Below, one piece after another: positions 36,039 to 44,875 of a DNA stretch of 64,000 nt. Each line of letters starts with the position of its first letter. The first letter of the stretch is position 1. The stretch is taken from assembly GCF_003054285.1 (NCBI RefSeq), contig NZ_QBKS01000003.1:62001-126000 (forward strand), given 5' to 3'. The position numbers and the translations under genes are program-made. Below the pieces are notes generated by a model. It worked only from the letters and a program-made list of their open reading frames with translations, was not told where the DNA came from and did not search any database. This DNA is from Litoreibacter ponti. Lineage in GTDB: Bacteria; Pseudomonadota; Alphaproteobacteria; Rhodobacterales; Rhodobacteraceae.

Positions 36039-38306
36039 TCAGTTTCCGGTTTCTGCGACCTCCTCGGCGTAGGCGGGTTCTGCTTTCGCAAATACAGGGT
36101 TTTGGTCAAGGGCACATACGAGGACTTCGACAGCCCGGGGCGAGGGATGTCCGGTGTTGCGCAGCCGTTCCCCAAGTCCGAAAGCGACGATGTCGAAGCC
36201 GTATTTCTCCAATGCCAGTTTCGCGAGGTGCGTTGGTTCGGCCAAGGGAGCATCAAAAATTGCCCGCAAGAGCCTCTTTTTGACCCATTCAGCCCGCTGC
36301 TCGGACAATCTGATGTTCGATGCGGGGTCGCCCGTGTAGCTTGCGCCGCCCTGCAATACCACGAGGCGTCGTTCCTTGATGGGACTTTCCGTTGCGGCGC
36401 GAAACGTTGCGACAAGCTCTTGCAGGCCCGGGTCTTTTGGGCTGCGCGTCGCACCCTCCCGGAACTCAACGAAATGCCGAAGCGCGGCAGGGGATGACAG
36501 ACATTCGCGCAATTCGACAGTCCGGCGACGTCGCAGGAAATCGGTCAGAACGCTGCTTGGCGGAGTGGTAATGCCTTCCCGGATCAGATCAACGAGTTCC
36601 GGCGCCTCGCCCAGACCGCCAGTGCCCGAAGTGCGGGGCAGGGTCTGAACCGTATCTTCCAATGCCTGCAGGCGCCCCCAGACGTAACGCCATCCGAAAT
36701 CGTTCCGTTCAAGTGTCTCTATCCGACTGGACAGGTGCAGGACGGTGGTGCGGGATCGCTCCAGATTGGCACTGAAGACGGCCCGAGTTTCGGTGCTGGC
36801 AGTGTGCAGTTCGGCAAATCTGGTGAGTTGCTGGGTAACCGCGTCGCCGAGTTCGGTCACTCGCCGCTCGGATGACCAGACTTTGCCGGCGAGTTTCACG
36901 TTTTCGCGGGACAAGCCGTTTAAGTCGCGTTCGGATCGGGCCAAACGTTCCCGGACATCTGCCAGCCCGTCCGAGATATTCGCCCGAAATCGGTTCAGGC
37001 CCGAAAACTCGGAATGGCCGTGAGGTGCTGAAGACGTCGTTCCATTCGAGTTGGACGCCACATTGCGGAACCACCAATGGAATCTGTCCTGTGTTCTAGA
37101 GAGTGTTGCACGCAGGTCGGCCACATCGCCCTGCAGAGCGACAAGTTCGGGAGGGGGCGCTTCGGATTGGGACCCTGGATGAGGACATTTCGGCAACGGT
37201 CTTCCCTGCGCCTCTGGCGCTTCAGTGGCACCCTGGGAGGCGATGCTGCATGCCGTGAATTCCAAGATCGAGGTTCTGCGGATCAGGACCCGTTTTTCGA
37301 TTTCGCCGATGGGGGCCAGCAAGGCCCAGTTTCCGAAGTCACCAACATAGAAGACTAGGTCTGTTTGTAATGTGCGATCACCCGATTGTGCGCTGGTCGC
37401 CGAGAGTGGCAGATGGGTTGCGCTTCCCGCGGTATTGGTGAGCGTCACCGTTCCAGGTCGAAATTCCTGGACGAATATCTTCAAGAACTTCTGTTTCGCT
37501 TGGTCGAGGTAAGCTCCGTACCACGGGGGTCCTTGGTCCAGCTTTCCTATCTTGTCAGCGAGCCCATGTTCGGGCGGGGAGGCTGTGCGCAAAAGAAATT
37601 GATCGGATATGGTTTCTGCTTTTTCTTCGACACTGGCCATGACGCGCGTTTGTTGAACGGCAACAGAAGTTGCCACGGCGCAAATCAGAATGGCGCGCAG
37701 GCTTGCTGCCCGCCAGGACTTTTCTTCCCAGGACCAAAAAACCCGCCGTCCCCTGTGCCACGTACGCGAGAGCTTGGCCCATACCGTTTTTCTTCTTTCC
37801 GACACGTCTTCTTTAGCGCGCTGATACCCTCGCTCTCTTTCGCGAATGCGGCGCGCCAGCTCTGGCTCGACCCGGTCAAACCAGGTGGCAGGTTGATCTT
37901 CGCCAGGGGATCGAGACAGCTTTTTCAGCGCTTTTCGAGCGGCAACCGCAAGTTCCCGTATGAGGGCCAAGGCCCCGCGATTGAGAAAAACGAGCGTGAA
38001 CCGCCAAACTCGCGTGAACAATGCGATCCCCGCGACGACCAGCGAGACGAGGATACAGGTCAAAACGAGTATGGCTATGACGTTTCCTGAAAACACAATT
38101 ATGAGAAATGTGTTCCGGATCGCTGTATCGACGATGTCGAAACCGTCCATTGTCAATGCAATGGGAAGATCAAGGTTCAAGCGTTTCAGGACCTCGAAAA
38201 GATACAGGACAAGGGCAGCCAAAGCGCTGACCAGGGTGACTGCGCCAAGTGACAACGGCCCCACCCGAAATTCACTCGGTGTTTGTCCGCTTCTGGAATC
38301 TGACAT
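36039..38306 (-). CDS. Inner-membrane coiled-coil protein with OmpA-like C-terminus
   Basis: The 755-residue protein has hydrophobic segments near residues 18-40, 65-100 (probably two helices) and 205-222. A central region of long helices rich in Arg/Glu/Leu follows, likely coiled coil. The C-terminal domain from about residue 640 contains VVLQGGASYTGDP, LSEQRAEWVKKRLL and VAFGLGERLRNTGHPSPRAVEV, which resembles OmpA/MotB peptidoglycan-binding domains. It is the first gene of the four-gene minus operon and has SARP-like direct repeats upstream. I infer that it spans the envelope and anchors the system to the cell wall. Confidence 0.7.
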   Translation of the reverse strand: MSDSRSGQTPSEFRVGPLSLGAVTLVSALAALVLYLFEVLKRLNLDLPIALTMDGFDIVDTAIRNTFLIIVFSGNVIAILVLTCILVSLVVAGIALFTRVWRFTLVFLNRGALALIRELAVAARKALKKLSRSPGEDQPATWFDRVEPELARRIRERERGYQRAKEDVSERRKTVWAKLSRTWHRGRRVFWSWEEKSWRAASLRAILICAVATSVAVQQTRVMASVEEKAETISDQFLLRTASPPEHGLADKIGKLDQGPPWYGAYLDQAKQKFLKIFVQEFRPGTVTLTNTAGSATHLPLSATSAQSGDRTLQTDLVFYVGDFGNWALLAPIGEIEKRVLIRRTSILEFTACSIASQGATEAPEAQGRPLPKCPHPGSQSEAPPPELVALQGDVADLRATLSRTQDRFHWWFRNVASNSNGTTSSAPHGHSEFSGLNRFRANISDGLADVRERLARSERDLNGLSRENVKLAGKVWSSERRVTELGDAVTQQLTRFAELHTASTETRAVFSANLERSRTTVLHLSSRIETLERNDFGWRYVWGRLQALEDTVQTLPRTSGTGGLGEAPELVDLIREGITTPPSSVLTDFLRRRRTVELRECLSSPAALRHFVEFREGATRSPKDPGLQELVATFRAATESPIKERRLVVLQGGASYTGDPASNIRLSEQRAEWVKKRLLRAIFDAPLAEPTHLAKLALEKYGFDIVAFGLGERLRNTGHPSPRAVEVLVCALDQNPVFAKAEPAYAEEVAETGN

Positions 38307-38366
38307 TTGAAACCTCTCGTGTTCTGAAAAACGGCTTTTCTAATGCGGATGACCTTTGCAGGCGCC

Positions 38367-38384
38367 CGTGAACCGATCGTGAAA
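38367..38384 (-). promoter_or_regulatory. SARP-like direct-repeat operator facing the minus operon
   Basis: CGTGAAC (38367-38373) and CGTGAAA (38378-38384) are separated by CGAT. On the minus strand they read TTTCACG and GTTCACG toward the OmpA-like gene, ending 60 nt before its ATG. They mirror the plus-facing set at 38434-38462. Confidence 0.65.
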
Positions 38385-38433
38385 GCGCCCTACACGACGC
38401 CCCCTCAGAGAAGCTGTCCGTCCCCAATTGCGT

Positions 38434-38462
38434 GTTCACGACGCGGTCACGAACCGCTCACG
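38434..38462 (+). promoter_or_regulatory. SARP-like direct-repeat operator facing the plus operon
   Basis: Three heptads, GTTCACG (38434-38440), GGTCACG (38445-38451) and GCTCACG (38456-38462), are separated by ACGC and AACC, an exact 11-bp period. They end 65 nt before the peroxidase ATG. The shared core TCACG is the same as in the two minus-facing operators. Confidence 0.7.
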
Positions 38463-38527
38463 GGGGCGTGGGAATCCGATCTTCAGCGATTTTTCGCGGA
38501 CAGACTGATTCAGAATCGGAGAGGAAT

Positions 38528-40309
38528 ATGATTTTTCTAAATGGACACGGACGGACAGCGGTGCCGGACGGGGATGTGGGTTCGGCATCTTACAGCGGGG
38601 TTAAGACCAGCCCGGTTTCGCAGGTTTGCGGATTTTGCGACTATTCTGACTACGGCGATCCCGAATTCGGCCCTTTCGGATACCTTGCCCCGGATGCGCA
38701 GGAGTGGACGCATCAAGACGGGCTGACCCAAAAGCTGGACGATTTGGCGGACGCGATGATCGAAGATGTCGCGGCACCGGACCAGGATTCGTATATCCCC
38801 CCGGTTTTCACGTATCTGGGCCAGTTCATTGACCATGACATTACGGCGAATACGGACCGCGATACCGGACTTTCCACCATTGAGCATGACGAGGTTGTTC
38901 CAGTTCCTCGCAAAGAGGTGGTGGGTGGCCTTGGCAATCTTCGCGCGGGCTCACTGAACCTTGACAGTCTTTATGGCGGCGGGCCCGTTCAGGGGCCCTT
39001 CGCGCAAAAACTCCGCCGCTGGCTCAGGTTTCCCGATGACCCGGCCAAGTTGTGGGCCGGCACCCTGTCGGATGTCGGCTTTGGTTCTGTTCCGCTTCCC
39101 GATGATATTGCGGGCGATCTTCTGCGGGTCGGACGTGTCCTGAAATCCGGGTTGGTGTCGGAGGATGAGCTGAAGGCATTGCCGGACCACCTGCGGGAGA
39201 TGTTTGTCAATGCAGACGGAACCATCAAAGAGCAGCGCGCGATCATCGGTGATGCCCGTAACGACGAAAACCTTGCCGTAGCGCAGGTGCATCTGGCTTT
39301 TGTGCGGCTTCACAACAAGATCGTCGATGAAGCCCACAAGCATGTGAAGGATCCGACGGACCGCGATGCGGTTTATGCCTGGGCCCAGAAGATGGTGCGG
39401 TGGCATTACCAGTGGCTTGTCGTAAACATCTATCTGCCCGCGGTCTGCGATGACCGGATCGTGGATGCCGTAAAGGCCGCAGGCGCGCCGCTTTACAAAG
39501 CGTTTTTCGACCGTGTCGGGCGATCGGCAAAAGACCTGATGCCGATGCCGCTGGAATTCTCCGTAGCGGCATTTCGGTTCGGCCATTCCATGGCGCGTGC
39601 AAGTTATGACTGGAACCGGTTCTTCGGACGTCCCGTTGGAAGCACCGCTCCGTTTGCCGATCAAGCAAGCTTTGTGCAATTGTTCCAGTTCACAGGCGAC
39701 GCAACCGAACCGATGCCGGTGCCGGGACAGGACAATGCCGGATCGCTCCCGAGCCACTGGCCGGTCGAGTGGGACCGGTTCGCACTGCCCGTTTCAGCCG
39801 CGACGCCTGACCGTTCTGCGAGACGGATCGACACCAATCTCGCGCCTCCCCTGCTTGACATGATCAATCAGCCGGAGGGGCTGTTTCGGAACCTCGCGAA
39901 ACGAAATCTGCGCCGGGGTCTGCGCCTGAACATTCCAAGTGCGCAGGATTGTATCGATGCGGTCGAGGCTGCGACGAAAATGCGGGTCCCCCGGCTTTCG
40001 GCGGAACAACTGTCCGAGGGCAGCGCGGGCCCCGCCATTGAAGCGGGTGGTTTCACTGAAAAAACCCCGTTGTGGTTCTATGTTCTGCGCGAAGCCGAAG
40101 TCCTGGGCACCCGGGGTCGTCTGGGGCCGCTGGGCAGTGTCCTCATCGCAGAAACGCTGTGTGGACTCGTTGTGCAGGACCCGTCGAGCTATTGGTGGCA
40201 ATCCGGCTCTGATGACCAAAAACGCTGGCATCCGGCGGATGGCGTGAAACCGGGCGGGCATGTGATTGACAGCCTGCCGGACATGCTACGCGCGGCAGGC
40301 CTGCTTTAG
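38528..40309 (+). CDS. Animal-type haem peroxidase
   Basis: The ATG at 38528 follows GAGAGGAA, a good ribosome-binding site. The longer frame from 38432 would overlap the direct-repeat operator. The 593-residue protein is a clear member of the peroxidase-cyclooxygenase superfamily. It has the distal His103-Asp104 in FTYLGQFIDHDITA, catalytic Arg244 in GDARNDEN and proximal His262-Asn263 in FVRLHNKIV, plus WAQKMVRWHYQWLVVN. No signal peptide is visible, so it is cytoplasmic or uses another exporter. It is first in the plus operon. It may make hypohalous acid or oxidise tyrosine-like residues on a partner; the substrate is unknown. Confidence 0.9.
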   Translation: MIFLNGHGRTAVPDGDVGSASYSGVKTSPVSQVCGFCDYSDYGDPEFGPFGYLAPDAQEWTHQDGLTQKLDDLADAMIEDVAAPDQDSYIPPVFTYLGQFIDHDITANTDRDTGLSTIEHDEVVPVPRKEVVGGLGNLRAGSLNLDSLYGGGPVQGPFAQKLRRWLRFPDDPAKLWAGTLSDVGFGSVPLPDDIAGDLLRVGRVLKSGLVSEDELKALPDHLREMFVNADGTIKEQRAIIGDARNDENLAVAQVHLAFVRLHNKIVDEAHKHVKDPTDRDAVYAWAQKMVRWHYQWLVVNIYLPAVCDDRIVDAVKAAGAPLYKAFFDRVGRSAKDLMPMPLEFSVAAFRFGHSMARASYDWNRFFGRPVGSTAPFADQASFVQLFQFTGDATEPMPVPGQDNAGSLPSHWPVEWDRFALPVSAATPDRSARRIDTNLAPPLLDMINQPEGLFRNLAKRNLRRGLRLNIPSAQDCIDAVEAATKMRVPRLSAEQLSEGSAGPAIEAGGFTEKTPLWFYVLREAEVLGTRGRLGPLGSVLIAETLCGLVVQDPSSYWWQSGSDDQKRWHPADGVKPGGHVIDSLPDMLRAAGLL

Positions 40310-40480
40310 GCGGTCGCGACAGCAACGATCTGCCGCCGGGACGTATCCGTGTTTTCAATCAACGAGTTTCCGGCGGCAGTCAGCCGCGGCGCTTGGGGTG
40401 GCCTCCCACGCCTCAAGTGCCACGGTCCTTCTGAAGTCCCGACTTCGGCAAACGAAATATTCGAACGAGGAAAAACCCCG

Positions 40481-41020
40481 ATGATAAGAACTCTGATTTT
40501 TGCCCTGATGGCGGCATCTACGACGGCGTGCGCCTACAATTACGCCGTTCCGATCACAGATGCGAACCGCAAATCCCCTGGTATCCGGGTCTATGGGACC
40601 AAGCCTCTTCTGCAGGTTTCCGCCTCGGAGGTTAAGGTGCTGTTTGTCCCCAATTACAACGAGGAATACGCCCTGCGCTTTGGTGCTTTTCTGGCCAAGA
40701 ACGATGTGAATATTCAGCTTGGACCCTCGCAGACCTTGCAGAGCATCACAGCCAAACCCGACGGAACGGCACTGGTTACCGGGTTGCTGGATTTCGCCAA
40801 AGAGGCGGTCAAACAGGGCGCCGATGACCTGGGAGATGCCCTGTTCTCCGGGCGGACGGCGGGCGAGGTTCAGGTCTATGACATCATCTTCAACCCGGAC
40901 GGCAGCATTCGCGAATTGCGACCGCTTATCGGGCCGGATGCGCGGTTCAAATCGCTCGACCGCCCGGGGTTTCCGACCAACCCCGATCAGGGTGGCGACA
41001 TTGGACCGCTTCCGGAGTAA
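40481..41020 (+). CDS. Putative lipoprotein of unknown function
   Basis: The ATG at 40481 starts MIRTLIFALMAASTTACAYN, a signal peptide ending in a weak lipobox with Cys17. GAGG lies about 10 nt upstream. The longer frame from 40349 adds residues that do not look coding. The mature part (about 160 residues) contains VYGTKPLLQVSASEVKVLFV and a later AKEAVKQGADDLGDALF. I recognise no family. It lies 171 nt after the peroxidase gene, with a small palindrome (GAAGTC-CC-GACTTC, 40433-40446) between them, and 5 nt before the protease gene. Confidence 0.6.
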   Translation: MIRTLIFALMAASTTACAYNYAVPITDANRKSPGIRVYGTKPLLQVSASEVKVLFVPNYNEEYALRFGAFLAKNDVNIQLGPSQTLQSITAKPDGTALVTGLLDFAKEAVKQGADDLGDALFSGRTAGEVQVYDIIFNPDGSIRELRPLIGPDARFKSLDRPGFPTNPDQGGDIGPLPE

Positions 41021-41025
41021 GGCTG

Positions 41026-41982
41026 ATGACCCGTATCCCTGTCCAGACCCTGCGACGCTGCCTGCCGCGGATCGAGCAATTTTATCGACAGACGCCGGGC
41101 CTGTTGCTGGTCGGATTGGCGGAAAAGGAGGTGGCGGGTTCGCGCGCGGGTATCCTTGCGGTGGTATTCGTGGTCCGGAAGAAACGGGCAAACCCGAAGG
41201 TCTGCCTTCCAAGCTCTGTCGAACTTTCGCGATTTGATCCGGCGTTGCCCAAGGAGAGCCGCGTCGCGACCGACGTCGTGGAGCGCAAGATGGATGAAGC
41301 GCTGCTGACAATCGACGGGGCTGACATCATTCGATCAGAAAAGCTGCTGGATCATGGAACGCTTGGCCTTGTTCTGGACACCAGGGATGGCAGCGGGCGT
41401 GTCTGGGGCATTACCAATGCGCATGTTTTGGCGCCCCCCGAAGCTGATGTGCGCACCCATCAGGTGGAGTCCAATTCCTTTTCACCGATGCGCATTATCG
41501 GACAGGTTTTTGCGCATTCCAGGCTCAAAACGTCGCGGCAAAATACCGTTGATCTGGCGCTGATTGACGTGGATGAGCGCTTATCGAACGCGCCGTTGGC
41601 TGTTCAGGGTGCCGTGCAAAGGCTGGCGGGGTTCCGGACTGTGAGCGAGGCCATGCAGGGTGGGTCCCGTCGACAGTTCAGCTACCGCAGCAACGGGCAG
41701 GAGGTTATCTGCCACAAACCTAAACTGCTGATGCGCAAACGCCTTCGTCACCCCGATGGAACGCCGCTTGAGTTCGTCTCTTTCTACCAATTGGATGTCT
41801 CGCCCGCATCGCCGGACCGACCCAGAGGGGGACATTCCGGGTCGCTGCTGCTGACAAGTATCGGCGACCGTAGCTATGGTGCCGGTTTGGTCTTTGCTGG
41901 AAGTGCGAACTCTGTACTTGTTTATGGGTGGAGCACGATCCGTGGCCATCTGAGAAGGTGGGTGCCGGGCATCGGAAGCTGA
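41026..41982 (+). CDS. Trypsin-like serine protease, no signal peptide
   Basis: The 318-residue protein has a roughly 100-residue N-terminal region ending near VATDVVERKMDEAL, followed by a trypsin-fold domain. The triad is visible: His133 in GITNAHVLAP, Asp176 in NTVDLALIDV and Ser271 in RGGHSGSLLL. There is no signal peptide, so it should act in the cytoplasm, unlike DegP-type proteases. It is last in the plus operon, 5 nt after the lipoprotein gene. In a YcaO locus a protease could release a modified core peptide or process the peroxidase; this is inference. Confidence 0.8.
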   Translation: MTRIPVQTLRRCLPRIEQFYRQTPGLLLVGLAEKEVAGSRAGILAVVFVVRKKRANPKVCLPSSVELSRFDPALPKESRVATDVVERKMDEALLTIDGADIIRSEKLLDHGTLGLVLDTRDGSGRVWGITNAHVLAPPEADVRTHQVESNSFSPMRIIGQVFAHSRLKTSRQNTVDLALIDVDERLSNAPLAVQGAVQRLAGFRTVSEAMQGGSRRQFSYRSNGQEVICHKPKLLMRKRLRHPDGTPLEFVSFYQLDVSPASPDRPRGGHSGSLLLTSIGDRSYGAGLVFAGSANSVLVYGWSTIRGHLRRWVPGIGS

Positions 41983-42099
41983 ATGACGTGTATCGCTATC
42001 ACTTCGGTGTTCCTGTATACCTCGATAATCATGAATAGAACGAGGATGTGTTGTTGTTGGCCTATGTCCTTGAGACTGTGCCGTTGGGCTGGCCGCTGA
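41983..42099 (+). CDS. Possible 38-residue Cys-rich peptide after the protease gene
   Basis: An ATG directly abuts the protease TGA and has GGAAG 4 nt upstream. The frame encodes MTCIAITSVFLYTS and ends MCCCWPMSLRLCRWAGR, with five Cys in 38 residues. A coupled, Cys-rich small ORF in a YcaO locus could be a modification substrate. The local DNA is AT-richer than coding DNA here and I see no family signature, so it may be chance. Confidence 0.22.
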   Translation: MTCIAITSVFLYTSIIMNRTRMCCCWPMSLRLCRWAGR

Positions 42100-42493
42100 A
42101 AAGTAAGTTCTCATAGCTACGAAGCTATATCCAGATAAAGGAATCCTAAAGCTTCTGAGTGAGCTCAAACTTACGTTGACAGCAGGCGATATTTTGCTTC
42201 AGCGAGCGGCTAGCCGTCCATAGTGGGTTGGCGGTTTAACAGCAGATTTCTGGAGAATCGATTCCGCCAGCGGATCAAAGCGAGCGTCGCTACTTCTTTC
42301 GGCGGGCGGGAAGCGGAAGTTCGCTGCGGTCGCAAAAAGCTGGCTACAACTATTCGTTAGCGGACATTCAGGCATGGACCGTTCGAACTATTGCTCGCCT
42401 TTGATCAAAAGATGCAGAGCGCGAGCACGTGTTGCAAAAGATAGATACCAAAAAGGCAGTCAATCAACCCAGTTAACGCTTGAAGCGTATTGT
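42100..42493. other. Non-coding, AT-richer region between the protease locus and the GntR gene
   Basis: I see no gene in this roughly 390-bp stretch. A short inverted repeat, ATAGCT and AGCTAT, near 42112-42127 may form a weak hairpin behind the plus operon. The rest looks like degenerate sequence and marks the border between the peroxidase locus and the catabolic island. Confidence 0.4.
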
Positions 42494-43141
42494 TCACCGT
42501 TGGTCTTCAAAAATTATGGTCAAGCGAGCAGCATGGGCTGCTCGAATATGTGCGCGTGCGGCGTTCTCAGCCTTCGCCGCGTCGCCCTCGGACATTGCAT
42601 CAAGGATTTTTCGGTGTTCGGCAATGGCTTCGGCCTTTCGGCTCTCAAGGCCAAGGGTTGACCGGCCAAGAAGGGCCATGGATAGATCGAGGCTATCGAT
42701 CATTTCCACGAGGTAGCGGTTATGAGCGCTTTGGCAGAGGGTGTGGTGAAACACCTTATTGAGCCGGGAGGCTTCCGCCACATCGTCCTTGGCTGCGTCT
42801 TGCACTTCTAGTAACTCATAAAGGGCCTTCAACTCGACCGTTGACATCTGCCGCGTCGCCATCGCCGCGGCCGTGCCCTCCAGCACTTCGCGGATCTTGT
42901 AAAGCTCGGACACCGATTGATAGTCGAGCTGCCGAACGACTGCTCCCTTGTTGGGTTCTTGAGTCAAAAGTCCGTCGCTCTTCAGTCTGTGAAACGCCTC
43001 GCGCACTGGGGTGCGGGACAATCCAAGGCTCTCGGCGATTTCAACCTCGCGCATCTTCTGCCCGGGCTTCAGATCGCCGCTTATAATTCGGTCATGCAGG
43101 ATCTTGTAGGCGTCATCCGCGGTCATCCGACCTTTTGCCAT
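42494..43141 (-). CDS. GntR-family (FCD) transcriptional regulator
   Basis: The ATG at 43141 starts MAKGRMTADDAYKILHDRII. The longer frame to 43240 would run through the operator. The 215-residue protein has the winged helix with MREVEIAESLGLSRTPVREAFHRL and then an FCD ligand-binding domain with FHHTLCQSAHNRYL and EHRKILDAMSEGD. FCD regulators sense small organic acids and usually repress the neighbouring catabolic operon. It is divergent from the TPP-enzyme operon, with a TTGTAT/ATACAA-type dyad between them. Confidence 0.88.
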   Translation of the reverse strand: MAKGRMTADDAYKILHDRIISGDLKPGQKMREVEIAESLGLSRTPVREAFHRLKSDGLLTQEPNKGAVVRQLDYQSVSELYKIREVLEGTAAAMATRQMSTVELKALYELLEVQDAAKDDVAEASRLNKVFHHTLCQSAHNRYLVEMIDSLDLSMALLGRSTLGLESRKAEAIAEHRKILDAMSEGDAAKAENAARAHIRAAHAARLTIIFEDQR

Positions 43142-43210
43142 GGGTATTTTACTCTCTCTTGTTCCACCGCACTTTGCACATCGTACCTCTAAGTGGCAGC
43201 CAAAAAGATG

Positions 43211-43240
43211 TTGTATTGCAATGTATACAAAACAATACAA
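43211..43240. promoter_or_regulatory. Predicted GntR operator
   Basis: The AT-rich gap holds TTGTATTGCAATGTATACAA (43211-43230), which contains the perfect palindrome TGTATACA at 43222-43229, and a further AATACAA after it. TTGTAT/ATACAA dyads are typical FCD-type GntR sites. The position between the divergent genes fits control of both. Confidence 0.55.
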
Positions 43241-43282
43241 TAAAGGACAGAAGCGAATCTGAGCGAAGGTAAGAGCCCCTGT

Positions 43283-44875
43283 ATGAATGTGTCAGAGTTG
43301 ATAGCAGAGACGCTGAAGGCGGCCGGGACCGGACCGGTCTTCGGATATCCGGGCGATCCGTCGGTGGAGTTCCTCGAGGGTTGCCGCAAGGTGGGCGTCG
43401 ATTTCGTATTGGGACGGCGGGAAGGCACGGCTGGCCTGATGGCTGAAGCATGGGGCATGCTTTCCGGCAAGCCGGGCGTGGCCCTGTCAACTCTTGGGCC
43501 TGGCTCAACAAATTTGGTCAATGCGGTCGCGAACGCATATCTTGACCGGACCCCAATGATCGCCATTTCAGGGCAAATCGACACCAAGCGTCAGCCCACA
43601 TTCACGCACCAGGTTGTCGATCAGCACGCCCTTTTTGCGCCGGTTTCGAAATACGTGGCTAGCGTTGCCCCAAACTGCGCAGGGCAGGTGATGCGCAAGG
43701 CGTTGAGGGTCGCGGCGGCGCCGCGCCCCGGGCCGGTGCATTTGTCCACTCCAGCTGACTATGTCGGGGCAGAGGTTTTAGACAGCGACATCACGTTGCC
43801 ACCTAGCGGTACGGTGCATCATGGCCTGACCGTGGTTGGCGATCAGAGCCCGCAGCACGCTATCCGGCAGGCGAAACGGCCGCTAATCCTGTTCGGCATT
43901 TCCGCCATGCAAAGTGACGCCGGGCCGGAGATCGTAGCGCTTGCAGAGAAGATCGGTGCGGCGATTGTTGCGTCCCCCATGGCCAAGGGAACGGTTGCAG
44001 AAGATCTCCCGCTTTTTGCGGGCACTCTTGATATGGCGTGCAATGACCTGATGTGGGATTTCGTCAACGGCGCGGACCTTGTGTTGAACATCGGGTTCGA
44101 CGCGGTCGAGCTTATCAAGCCATGGACCGTGACATCGCAGGTCATCCATATCGACTGCGTTCCCAACACCGACCAAATCTACGCCGCGGACATCGAAGTG
44201 ATTGGCCCGGTGAAAGAGGCCGTCGCTGCCTTGACCGACGATCTTGAGAGTCAGTCGGGATATGACCTTTCAGACGTAAACACGCACCGCGCGGATTTGC
44301 AGCAGGCGTTCGATGCCGGACGGGTTTCTGGCGTGATGAACCCGTCTGACGTAATCCGAACCGCCCAGGGGGTTGTTGCACCAGACGCCATCGTCACAAC
44401 CGATGTTGGCAGCCACAAGCTGCTGGTCGGGCAGGGGTGGCGCCCCTCTGGCCCCCGTAAGCTCTTGATGACCAATGGCTTGTCCTCGATGGGGTTTTCC
44501 CTTCCCGCCGCCATTGCGGCCAAAATCTATGCGCCAGAGACCGAAGTGATCTGTTTCACAGGCGACGGGGGGCTGGCTATGGTGCAGTCAGAGCTGCGGC
44601 TTGCGGCGTCCATGGGGCTCGGGATCAAGGTTGTGGTCTTCCTTGACCAGTCTCTCAACCGCATTGAGTTGAAGCAGATGGCCCGGCAATTCGCCTCCAC
44701 CGGGACGGTCATCGAAGAGACCGACACCGAGAAGATGGCGCAATCCATGGCGTGCAACGGAATAGTGGTCGAAACCGAGACCGCGTTGGCAGAAGCGCTT
44801 GGCTCAGACACCGGGAATGTGCCGCTTGTGATCGGCGCACGGATTAGCCCTCGGCAATACGAGGCGCAGTTCTGA
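43283..44875 (+). CDS. Thiamine-pyrophosphate-dependent enzyme (acetolactate synthase/decarboxylase family)
   Basis: The 530-residue protein has the three-domain TPP enzyme layout. The catalytic Glu is in GRREGTAGLMAEAWG near residue 48, and the Mg-TPP motif begins FTGDGGLAMVQSELRLA and ends about 30 residues later with a DQSLNR-type Asn. The family includes acetolactate synthases, benzoylformate-type decarboxylases and glyoxylate carboligase. Because an aldehyde dehydrogenase follows with a 1-nt overlap, I favour a 2-oxoacid decarboxylase that feeds an aldehyde to it. It is first in a five-gene operon divergent from the GntR gene. Confidence 0.85.
   Translation: MNVSELIAETLKAAGTGPVFGYPGDPSVEFLEGCRKVGVDFVLGRREGTAGLMAEAWGMLSGKPGVALSTLGPGSTNLVNAVANAYLDRTPMIAISGQIDTKRQPTFTHQVVDQHALFAPVSKYVASVAPNCAGQVMRKALRVAAAPRPGPVHLSTPADYVGAEVLDSDITLPPSGTVHHGLTVVGDQSPQHAIRQAKRPLILFGISAMQSDAGPEIVALAEKIGAAIVASPMAKGTVAEDLPLFAGTLDMACNDLMWDFVNGADLVLNIGFDAVELIKPWTVTSQVIHIDCVPNTDQIYAADIEVIGPVKEAVAALTDDLESQSGYDLSDVNTHRADLQQAFDAGRVSGVMNPSDVIRTAQGVVAPDAIVTTDVGSHKLLVGQGWRPSGPRKLLMTNGLSSMGFSLPAAIAAKIYAPETEVICFTGDGGLAMVQSELRLAASMGLGIKVVVFLDQSLNRIELKQMARQFASTGTVIEETDTEKMAQSMACNGIVVETETALAEALGSDTGNVPLVIGARISPRQYEAQF

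Noticed and set aside
36039..38306. Zorya-type ZorA/ZorB defence component
   Set aside because: The OmpA-like end and membrane helices recall ZorB/MotB, but no MotA-like partner or Zorya helicase/nuclease gene is present.
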